Below are positions 16,507-24,002 of a stretch of 46,634 nucleotides of DNA, piece by piece (the first letter of the stretch is position 1; every line of letters begins with the position of its first letter). The translations under genes and the position numbers were made by a program. Below the pieces are notes generated by a model. The model was not told the DNA's origin. It ran no database searches and worked only from the letters and a program-made list of their open reading frames with translations. This stretch comes from a bacterium (GTDB lineage Bacteria; Armatimonadota; Chthonomonadetes; Chthonomonadales; CAJBBX01). The DNA lies in NCBI GenBank assembly GCA_021811565.1, contig JAJZOL010000233.1:1-46634 (forward strand), given 5' to 3'.

Positions 16507-18963
16507 ATGGGAACCAACGGGATTACACGCCGGAATTTTATACAAAGGTATGCGGTTACAACAACAGCATCGCTTATAGCTGCTTTCGATGATGCACAAA
16601 TGAGCGCAGGAGCGACCAAACCAAAATCCGCCGTTGTTGCTATTTTTAAGGATGTCGCTTTTCCTCCATTTCTGGGGATCGATCCAGACATCCAGAAAGA
16701 ACGATTTGCTCATTCCGGAGTGAAATGTGTTTTTTTGAATTACAGCGAAGTCTGCAATCCCCGGATACTCAGCATACATAACTTCAAAATATTCATCAAT
16801 CCCTACGGCAACACGTTCCCGCTGCAAGCTGTCGATGTCTTCAAGAAATTCATCGACAGCGGGGGTATCTTTATCAATCCTGGCGTGCCTTTATGCCACC
16901 CGGTGGTGAAAAAAAATGGTGAATGGGAAGATACCGGAGGCGAATACAAATATATGCAGCAATTCAATATCGGCACATTCACCGGAAATGTAGGAGATGA
17001 TATCCACCCCACAAACATAATCAATGAACTGGGACTTGGGAAAATTCCATGGGACCACATAAAATCGGAAGCAGCAGGATTACAGGGAATATTATATGAT
17101 TCGCTCACGAACCTTATTAAATATGAACCGGTACTGGATTCGGGGCATGCAGGATACGCAGTAATCCTCTACCAAAAAAGCGGCGGCGTATTTATCTGGG
17201 CTGGTATATTACCCCTTGTTTACAGAGGTGCCAGACCGGTCAGTGACGAGGAGATTATGAGATTCAGATGTGAACTGATAAAACGTCTCGCTTTATATGT
17301 GCTTATGGGAAAAGGAATTTACCCGGAGAAACAATTCAAGAAGATAGTATCGGAACATTTTGAACTCAAAGAAATGAAAGCATATAAACCTACCTTCCTT
17401 CAAGACAGGACTACAGTCTATCCAAGGCTTAAAGCCGCTTCAGATCAGCTCGTTGTTTTTAGCCAGCCCGAGCTCAGTAATGATGAATATATACTGTTAA
17501 GAAGCCTGCAGGGTTTGGTCAATCGGGATAAAAATCCGGAACTATTCATTATCGGAAGCATACCATGGAACAATGACAATTTCTGGCTTTCTTATCTGAA
17601 GGATAAAGGATATATCAAAGGATATTCCGAAATTCACTCTTTGGATCAATTACTCAAAAGATATGGGTATAAAAACGCAGTCCTTGTTGATGAAGGACTA
17701 TACTGCAGCTTGAATATTGCTACCATGATTGCAGGTATGGAAGACGTGCTTATAGCATCTAACCTGGATATAGCCAAGAAGTATGGTTTAAACGTTAAGT
17801 TCGATCTTCGAGGGGAGTGGAAGTCCTCGGTTACAGCATATAGTGATGTATATGCCAGATATAAAGAACGGTTCAATAAACAAGTTATCGCCTTTCTCAC
17901 CCTGAACAAAGTACAGAATATGACCCGAGATTATCTTATTGCCCACCGGATATTCACTATTTGGATTTCCGGCTACTTGGATGGAACCTATCCTGGTTCG
18001 GATCCACAGGCGGAGAAAGCCCTTTTTCAGGATATACTGGCTAGAGATTTCCCGGTCAATATCCCCGTGATAGGATGGCTCGGAGACGCTGACGGCATTG
18101 GCATCGGTGAGTTCCAAGGAATTAGTTTTCTAAGCTCCTGCGGGAAATATTGCGTTCCCTCAAACTGGATTGCCAACCTGACTGTATATTCCTCTTTTCC
18201 ACATCGTACTGTTCTAAAACAGCCACAAACCACGATGGTTTTGGATAAATCCAAAGTTTACCTTTCCCTTGGATTATCGGATGGAGATAACCTGAATGTA
18301 TGGATGTACCTTAATGACCATTTGGCAGATGAGATACCCAGAGAGAGGAGCTATGGAATTGGATGGGAGATGGGGCCCTCGATGTATGATTTTCTCCGTC
18401 CTATGGCCGAACGGGCTGTCCAGAATCTGAATCCCAATGATTCCATTGGATGCGCTACTTCCGGGGCTGGATATGTCTCTTTATTGCGTTACGCTGTTCT
18501 TTTTGGGGACGATCGAGCTGCTGTCATAAATGATTATATCCATCTGACAGAAGAATTGATGAAAAAACTCGATGACAAATGGCTTTGGGTCTGTCAGTAT
18601 GGTGGCTATCATGGTCATCCTCTCACTTATTGTTCAAAAATCAAAGGGCTAAAAGCCATTTTAGGTGGATATGGCACCGGAGAAAGTCCTGCCGATCCGG
18701 CGAAACTGACTGAGATGGTTAATGGCGTTCCCGTGTTCCACTGTGCGATAGAGGGATTCAATAACGAAGATTTTTATAAAAATCTTAGAGCCATATGCTC
18801 CAGACTGCCTCGTCCCGCTTTTCTGTATGTTTTTTTGTTGAACTGGAATTTTTTGGATGCCAAAACTCTGGATGCTCTTGGGACGAGGCTTGTAAGAGAT
18901 AATTATATCGTTGTTTCTCCGGATAAACTGGGCAGTCTTTATGAACAGGCAAAGTCTTCCTAA
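16507..18963 (+). CDS. GxGYxYP-type putative glycoside hydrolase with Tat-like signal
   Basis: An 818-residue protein. The ATG at 16507 (AGGAA upstream) gives ITRRNFIQRYAVTTTASLIAA, a twin-arginine-like export signal. Residues about 40-290 form a GATase-like or beta/alpha domain (FFINPYGNTFP-type and GGIFINPG text). The C-terminal half carries blocks of the GxGYxYP family: VFSQPELSNDEYILLRSLQGLVNR near residue 315, LSLGLSDGDNLNVWMY near 590, and CATSGAGYVS near 645, where the namesake motif reads GAGYVSL and so departs from the consensus YP. The family is predicted to hold glycosidases, but activity is not known to me. It probably works with the beta-helix protein just upstream. Confidence 0.75.
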   Translation: MGTNGITRRNFIQRYAVTTTASLIAAFDDAQMSAGATKPKSAVVAIFKDVAFPPFLGIDPDIQKERFAHSGVKCVFLNYSEVCNPRILSIHNFKIFINPYGNTFPLQAVDVFKKFIDSGGIFINPGVPLCHPVVKKNGEWEDTGGEYKYMQQFNIGTFTGNVGDDIHPTNIINELGLGKIPWDHIKSEAAGLQGILYDSLTNLIKYEPVLDSGHAGYAVILYQKSGGVFIWAGILPLVYRGARPVSDEEIMRFRCELIKRLALYVLMGKGIYPEKQFKKIVSEHFELKEMKAYKPTFLQDRTTVYPRLKAASDQLVVFSQPELSNDEYILLRSLQGLVNRDKNPELFIIGSIPWNNDNFWLSYLKDKGYIKGYSEIHSLDQLLKRYGYKNAVLVDEGLYCSLNIATMIAGMEDVLIASNLDIAKKYGLNVKFDLRGEWKSSVTAYSDVYARYKERFNKQVIAFLTLNKVQNMTRDYLIAHRIFTIWISGYLDGTYPGSDPQAEKALFQDILARDFPVNIPVIGWLGDADGIGIGEFQGISFLSSCGKYCVPSNWIANLTVYSSFPHRTVLKQPQTTMVLDKSKVYLSLGLSDGDNLNVWMYLNDHLADEIPRERSYGIGWEMGPSMYDFLRPMAERAVQNLNPNDSIGCATSGAGYVSLLRYAVLFGDDRAAVINDYIHLTEELMKKLDDKWLWVCQYGGYHGHPLTYCSKIKGLKAILGGYGTGESPADPAKLTEMVNGVPVFHCAIEGFNNEDFYKNLRAICSRLPRPAFLYVFLLNWNFLDAKTLDALGTRLVRDNYIVVSPDKLGSLYEQAKSS

Positions 18964-19062
18964 GCAACGATGATGAATGTTTCGTCTCTGGAACAAAAGT
19001 GGTGACCAACTGAACCGGATACCTGGAAGAGGGGCTTCTTTCGTATATCATCAGCTTTCTTG

Positions 19063-19071
19063 TGCTATAAT
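19063..19071 (+). promoter_or_regulatory. Extended -10 promoter
   Basis: TGC-TATAAT (perfect -10 with the TGn extension), about 75 bases before the exporter gene. No good -35 is seen at 16-18 bases. AGGAGGG at 19130-19136 is a strong ribosome site. Confidence 0.5.
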
Positions 19072-19144
19072 AGATGTAAATAACACTTAATATAAATTCT
19101 ATGAGGATATCTGGCCGGACAATCGTATAGGAGGGCTAACTTAA

Positions 19145-20164
19145 ATGATTGATGTTATTAAAGACGCCATCCTAATCACCGGATTCGTTCTGGTGATGAT
19201 GCTATTGATTGAATATCTGCATGTAGCGACCCACGGATTATGGGAAAAAGGACTTGAGGGGGGACGGTGGAAGCAATACGTGCTGACCTCTCTCCTCGGC
19301 GCCATGCCGGGATGCCTGGGGGGGTTTACGGATGTCGCCCTATACATGCACGGCAGAGTCTCTTTCGGAGCGCTGGTGGCGGGCATGCTCGCCGCCTCCG
19401 GGGATGAATCCTTCGTGATGTTCGCCATGATCCCTCGCCAGGCGCTCTATTTTCATATCCTTCTGTTCGCCATCGGCATCGGAGCGGGATTTTTAACGGA
19501 CTTCGTTTTCAGCCGGTATGGCTCCAAGGTGCCAATACCCTGTGAGTTGCTGGAGGTTCACGAGAAAGAGACGAGCAAGGAGCCTTTAACCAATCGATTC
19601 ATGAAGCAATGGCGGGTCGGGTCGCCGATCCGCGTTCTGCTGACGATTGGACTCGCGATACTGTTTTATGCTGTTATGAAAGGCTTGATCGCGGAATCGG
19701 AAGGGATGACCGTCCGAAACCTCCTGATGGGCGGGACATTGATTACCATCGCGATCGTCGTAACCGCCTCCGACCATTTCCTGGAGGAGCACCTTTGGAG
19801 GCATGTGGTGATACGCCATATCCCGCGCGTCTTTCTCTGGACGTTCGGAACCCTTGCCGTGCTGCACTTCATAGTGCCGACCATTCATGTGGATTACATC
19901 ATGCGCAATGGGAAGTGGCTGGTGCTGCTATTCGCCGCGCTGATTGGGATCATCCCGGAATCCGGTCCGAACCTTATCTTCGTGATGCTCTACGCAAAAG
20001 GGCTTTTGCCGCTAAGCATCCTCCTCGCAAACTCCATCGTGCAGGACGGGCACAGCGCGCTGCCGCTGCTCGCCCATTCCAAGAAGGTCTTCCTGCTGAT
20101 GAAGTTTGTGAACTTCGCCATCGGGCTTGCGCTTGGAGCGCTGTTATTGAGTTTCGGCTACTGA
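19145..20164 (+). CDS. Putative 10-TM heavy-metal/arsenic exporter (ArsP_2-like)
   Basis: A 339-residue integral membrane protein with about ten hydrophobic segments and no signal peptide. Text typical of the putative 10-TM exporter family (ArsP_2) is present: LLIEYLHVATHG near the start, LLGAMPGCLGGFTDVALYMHGRVSFGALVAGMLAASGDESFVMFAMIP at residues 52-100, and the mirrored LIGIIPESGPNLIFVMLYAKGLLP with NSIVQDGHSALPLLAHSK at 260-320. The GALVAGMLAASGDE and SIVQDGHSALPLLA pair suggests an internal duplication. It lies 103 bases before an Fe-S scaffold gene and may share its transcript. The transported ion is unknown. Confidence 0.75.
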   Translation: MIDVIKDAILITGFVLVMMLLIEYLHVATHGLWEKGLEGGRWKQYVLTSLLGAMPGCLGGFTDVALYMHGRVSFGALVAGMLAASGDESFVMFAMIPRQALYFHILLFAIGIGAGFLTDFVFSRYGSKVPIPCELLEVHEKETSKEPLTNRFMKQWRVGSPIRVLLTIGLAILFYAVMKGLIAESEGMTVRNLLMGGTLITIAIVVTASDHFLEEHLWRHVVIRHIPRVFLWTFGTLAVLHFIVPTIHVDYIMRNGKWLVLLFAALIGIIPESGPNLIFVMLYAKGLLPLSILLANSIVQDGHSALPLLAHSKKVFLLMKFVNFAIGLALGALLLSFGY

Positions 20165-20267
20165 CGCTCTCAGGAAAATGGAACATTATCGGGATAAAGC
20201 GAGCTAATCGACATACACACCGCTCTTTGTGGATATTCTTTGGTCATGCATAAAAAGGAAATGGAAG

Positions 20268-20702
20268 ATGAGCAAATTGAACTGGCATACTCTTTTGGGA
20301 CGACGCCCCTACGCGCGTAAAGACATGTCGCCGCAACTTCCTCAAGACATGTCGCCGAGCGATCTACCACGCAATTTCGGGCCTATGGAAAACGCCGACG
20401 GACACACCCGGATCACCGGTCCATGCCAGGATACCATGGAGTTCTGGGTGAGAATTCAGGATGGGGTCATCGCAGAGGTCAATTACATCACCGACGGATG
20501 CTGGTCCTCCATCGCAAGCGGGTTCACCGCCGCGAGAATAGCCAAGGGGCTGAGCGTTGAGGAGGCGATGGGAATAGAGCAGGAGCATGTTTTGAAGGCG
20601 ATGGGCGGTCTGCCAGAGGAATCGGAACATTGCGCGCTGCTGGCCGCAAATACTCTTAAGGCGGCGTTAAAGGATTACATGGATTCCTCGAAAGGTGATT
20701 GA
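20268..20702 (+). CDS. NifU/IscU-type iron-sulfur cluster scaffold
   Basis: A 144-residue protein; AAGGAA at 20255-20260 and ATG 20268. A 40-residue N-terminal extension precedes the NifU_N/IscU domain. The three cluster-binding cysteines are present: C53 in TGPCQDTME, C78 in TDGCWSS and C122 in SEHCALLA. The Asp two residues after the first Cys (D55), which is diagnostic of IscU-type scaffolds, is also there. The protein would hold nascent Fe-S clusters in the cytoplasm for transfer to apo-proteins. No IscS or SufS gene is nearby. Pairing with a metal exporter suggests a link to metal stress, which is inference. Confidence 0.8.
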   Translation: MSKLNWHTLLGRRPYARKDMSPQLPQDMSPSDLPRNFGPMENADGHTRITGPCQDTMEFWVRIQDGVIAEVNYITDGCWSSIASGFTAARIAKGLSVEEAMGIEQEHVLKAMGGLPEESEHCALLAANTLKAALKDYMDSSKGD

Positions 20703-20727
20703 CATTGTTATTAAAATAGCATAGAAT
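20699..20727 (+). promoter_or_regulatory. Sigma70-type promoter
   Basis: TTGACA at 20699-20704, a 17-base spacer, then TAGAAT at 20722-20727. It begins within the stop codon region of the scaffold gene and faces the lipoprotein gene at 20827. Confidence 0.7.
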
Positions 20728-20826
20728 GAATACAAGCGCTATCTTTTTTCACACATTTAGGGGGAAGGGTGGTTGCACCGACGTTATCGTCCTGTAAATA
20801 TAAACTATATCCGGAAGGAAACGACC

Positions 20827-21477
20827 ATGACGCGTACCATCCTAGTTTTAATTACTGTCTCCAGCTCCCTGCTATTCGGAGCCTGCTCAAACCGATCCAC
20901 GCAATCCACATCCAAGTCGATGACAAACACCGCTTCATCCGTGACCTCGCCAATTCCGGCATCCTATTCGTATCGCTCTCCGGGAGGTGCGGTTATCACC
21001 CTGGTTCGGGACACGAAAATCGATGAATTCGCAGAGCTGTTCCACGCCCGGTATTGGAGATTCGACATCAAATCACCTAAAACCAGGAAGAAGCAAATAT
21101 TGACGCTGGAATGGCGTCGTAATGGGAAACGACTGACCAGTTTGATCAATATCCTGCCTATCAATTCCACTCACTATCAATGCCTTGTGGCGCTGGATCC
21201 AAATGGCGAATCCATGACGAAATCCGATAAGATGAAATGCTTTTTGAGAGTTTCCAATATCAAAGACAAAAGCTCACCTATAATAACAACGAACAGCTTG
21301 ACGATGAAAAATCCGTTATCCAACTGCATTGTCGTTAAATCATCGGAAACCCCCATCGCAACGAGAAACGGAGACTGGATACTGCTTTCCGGGTGGAAAA
21401 GCGGTAATAAAAGAGGCGAGGTGCAAACCAGCAGCCCCGCCAACTCGGAACTGGTGTTGCGAGCGCAGGAGATGTGA
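20827..21477 (+). CDS. Lipoprotein of unknown function
   Basis: A 216-residue protein. GGAAGGAAA just before ATG 20827 fixes the start. A lipoprotein signal ends in LLFGAC (C20), followed by a Ser/Thr-rich linker to about residue 45. The rest is beta-rich with basic patches (KSPKTRKKQILTLEWRRNGKR) and no motif I recognise. It is downstream of a strong promoter and 104 bases before a GH2-like secreted protein, with which it probably forms an operon. It may be a surface glycan-binding or assembly factor, but nothing in the sequence proves this. Confidence 0.7.
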   Translation: MTRTILVLITVSSSLLFGACSNRSTQSTSKSMTNTASSVTSPIPASYSYRSPGGAVITLVRDTKIDEFAELFHARYWRFDIKSPKTRKKQILTLEWRRNGKRLTSLINILPINSTHYQCLVALDPNGESMTKSDKMKCFLRVSNIKDKSSPIITTNSLTMKNPLSNCIVVKSSETPIATRNGDWILLSGWKSGNKRGEVQTSSPANSELVLRAQEM

Positions 21478-21581
21478 AATTCAACCTTTTCCATCGCTTT
21501 TTGTCGTATGTTTCATTGTGCGGATGACGGATAAGAGTGGGATGTCATACGCACAACGATTTTCGCCCAAGAGGTAATGAT

Positions 21582-23243
21582 ATGCTTCGCCGCTTCGCCC
21601 TTGTGTTGCCAGCTCTGATCATCTCCATTTTCTGCACCTTGGCGAACCCCGAACCCTTGCCTCATAGCTCCGCATTGGGCGCCTCAAATTCAAAGCGTTC
21701 CGACACTCAAATCTCATCTCCATCCCTGCGCATATCCCGATTGCGATTCACGCCGGACTTGGATTCGAAAACTCTTAGCCTGACGGTGGATATCACGGGC
21801 GGCAACCCGGCAAATGTGAAGATCATGGCGACTGCCTCCGACAAAGGGAGGGTCGTTGGAAAGTGCGCGGGGAATCCGGGCGTTCCTCTCAGCCTGCCCA
21901 TTCCCACGCCTCATCCGTGGTCGCCATCGGACCCTCATCTGTACCATCTAAAAGTCTCTCTGCTGAAAAACGGCAAGTCGATTGATTACGTGCAAAGCTA
22001 CTTCGCCATGCGCAACGTCACCTGCGAAACCGACGGCAAGTATCCTCGAATCATGCTTAATGGGCGGTTCCTGTTTGAATCGGGGGTGATGGCGCAACCC
22101 CTTTCCGCCGTGAGCGATGCGAAAGCTTCAACGGATACGCAAATCCGAAGCGAACTTGAAAAAGTGAAGGGGCTCGGTTTCAACCTGATCCGTGTGAGCG
22201 GAATAACGGAACCGGAGCGTTGGTATTACTGGGCGGACAAGTTGGGGATCCTCGTGTGGCAGATGATTCCCTCAGTTCCAACAGGCGAGAGCGAGGATGA
22301 GCGGACTTATGAAAACCGGATTCATCGTATGATTCTCGCATTGGGAAATCATCCCTGCATCATCATGTGGTCACTATCCAGCCATGGGGCGGGGAGAAAC
22401 GAGGAGAAACGGATTGTGCGGAAAATAAGGGAGTGGGATTCAAGCCGCCTGGTGGATGCGGTCAATGGCGAAGCGGATAACGGATTGGGGGATGTTCTGG
22501 ATGTCCATCGCGCATCTCGCCCCATCGGACCGCTTCCTTGCGACGCGCGCGCGGTAGTCGTGGGGGAGTGCGGTTCGTTCCCGACAAATTCAACGCATGG
22601 TGAGACTGATAACGAAAGCGTCGAAAGAACCGCGCAAAACCTGTGCCGGATGATCCGCATGGCGCGTTATTGCGGCGAGAAATACGGCTTAAGCGGGGCG
22701 GTCTTCACGACAGATCGGGAGAAATTCGATAGGCTGTACTCGCCCTCTATTGGGGAAAGTATTCGGGATGCCAATCTCGGTCCGATACCTCCGGACGCAG
22801 ATAAGAACACCCTCTTTCCCACCTCCGAGGAATACCCGTCATTATGGTATTACAGCTTCGTTCGAGGAAGCGGTTATTGGATCCAGCCGGATTTCAACGA
22901 GGATATGTGGAAGCGAGGGTTCGGGGGGTTCGGCGAGGGATATCCGGACGCGGATACGCCATGGACCTCTCCGGATATTTGGATGCGACGGTGGGTGAAT
23001 ATTCCGGATGACGCGCCGCAAACCCTCGCATTTCGCGTCTGGCACACAGGCGATGCGGAGATATACGTCAACGGCGCGGACGCCGCCCACGTCACCGGCG
23101 ATTCCCATGGCTACGTCATCGTGCCTATGAATCTGTCCGGACGTTACGCGCTTCGCGCTGGCAGGGATTTGATCGCCGTTCATTGTCACCGGACATCGGG
23201 GAAAAGGTTCATCGACATAGGGATCGTGGCGGAAGCTAATTGA
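21582..23243 (+). CDS. Secreted GH2-like protein lacking the acid/base glutamate
   Basis: A 553-residue protein. AAGAGGT precedes ATG 21582; signal peptide MLRRFALVLPALIISIFCTLA. An Ig-like domain (residues 60-150) leads into a GH2-type barrel: FNLIRVSGITEPERWYYWADKLGILVWQMIP and LALGNHPCIIMWSLSSHG. In active GH2 enzymes the last stretch reads NHPS-I-x-x-WS-L-GNE with the Glu as acid/base. Here the aligned positions are S267 and H268, so that Glu is missing. A possible nucleophile remains as E329 in VVGECGSFP. The C-terminal 120 residues resemble a galactose-binding jelly-roll (WMRRWVNIP, LAFRVWHTGDAEIYVNG). I expect a binding or altered-mechanism protein. Confidence 0.75.
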   Translation: MLRRFALVLPALIISIFCTLANPEPLPHSSALGASNSKRSDTQISSPSLRISRLRFTPDLDSKTLSLTVDITGGNPANVKIMATASDKGRVVGKCAGNPGVPLSLPIPTPHPWSPSDPHLYHLKVSLLKNGKSIDYVQSYFAMRNVTCETDGKYPRIMLNGRFLFESGVMAQPLSAVSDAKASTDTQIRSELEKVKGLGFNLIRVSGITEPERWYYWADKLGILVWQMIPSVPTGESEDERTYENRIHRMILALGNHPCIIMWSLSSHGAGRNEEKRIVRKIREWDSSRLVDAVNGEADNGLGDVLDVHRASRPIGPLPCDARAVVVGECGSFPTNSTHGETDNESVERTAQNLCRMIRMARYCGEKYGLSGAVFTTDREKFDRLYSPSIGESIRDANLGPIPPDADKNTLFPTSEEYPSLWYYSFVRGSGYWIQPDFNEDMWKRGFGGFGEGYPDADTPWTSPDIWMRRWVNIPDDAPQTLAFRVWHTGDAEIYVNGADAAHVTGDSHGYVIVPMNLSGRYALRAGRDLIAVHCHRTSGKRFIDIGIVAEAN

Positions 23244-23641
23244 GCGGAGCGCATGCGAAATTCCGTATTTTTCGCAGTTTGAAGCTGAGTGAAAGGTGGA
23301 ATAAACATACATCGGAAAAAAGAACGGGGTTTGACGCCACAGATCAGGCTTCGTTTGAAAAGCGCAAGGGAGGGCTTATGGTTTGACACCGCCGGACACG
23401 TCGGAAGAGTGTTGTCGGGGGAGAGAAAAATTCCGTTCCATTTGGCCATAAGGGCGTGGCGGGCTTGCAACATCCACCCACGCGGCGGCGCTCATAATGC
23501 GAGATTGCATTCGAAACGGTTTTTCTCTCTCCCGATATTCATTCGTCTGTTATGGTTTCCTCCCCTTGACCAAATTCGTATTTTTCATCTGTCCCCACAT
23601 CGAGCTTTTCCCTTCACCATGCCAAAGCGCACGAGCATCAT

Positions 23642-23670
23642 TTGACATTGACTTTTCATAGTTGTAAACT
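23642..23670 (+). promoter_or_regulatory. Sigma70-like promoter upstream of the PHP-SMC module
   Basis: TTGACA at 23642-23647, a 17-base spacer, then TAAACT at 23665-23670 (four of six matches). It lies 333 bases before the PHP-SMC gene and would leave a long leader containing the small frame at 23745. Confidence 0.45.
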
Positions 23671-23744
23671 TAAAGTCGATCAGGACGGATTACTTTCCTA
23701 CGTGTGGGAAAGGGGCGTCTAATGAGATTTGATCGGGTCTCGGC

Positions 23745-23870
23745 ATGACGTTCCCGTACGACGAGGAGCGGCAGAAGCATATCCTCGGCATCCTGCTCGG
23801 CGGCCCTGCTCTCAAGTGGTTCCCTGAACACCCCGGCGGAGATGCGGAAGCGGTTCGAAGGAATAACTGA
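23745..23870 (+). CDS. Small open reading frame, 41 residues, unknown
   Basis: ATG 23745 to TGA 23870: begins MTFPYDEERQKHILGILLGG and continues PALKWFPEHPGGDAEAVRRNN. There is no clear Shine-Dalgarno sequence. The composition looks protein-like and it sits between a promoter and the PHP-SMC gene. It may be a leader peptide or a remnant of a lost gene of the same island. I do not recognise it. Confidence 0.25.
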   Translation: MTFPYDEERQKHILGILLGGPALKWFPEHPGGDAEAVRRNN

Positions 23871-24002
23871 ATGGACTATCCAAGGGTAAGGAGCCTGGCA
23901 AAGTCAGAATAGTACTGACATGACGAGATGCAAGTCAGCGACCGGCGGATGAGTGGATGAAACACACAGAAACAAAGAAGATGCGGTAGGGAGAAGGAAG
24001 CC

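Larger units (their letters stand above)
23244..24002. other. Long spacer before the defence-like module
   Basis: 759 bases without a recognised gene. It holds a promoter at 23642-23670 and a 41-codon frame at 23745-23870, listed separately. The rest (23244-23640) shows only short shadow frames and T-rich text. Confidence 0.5.
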
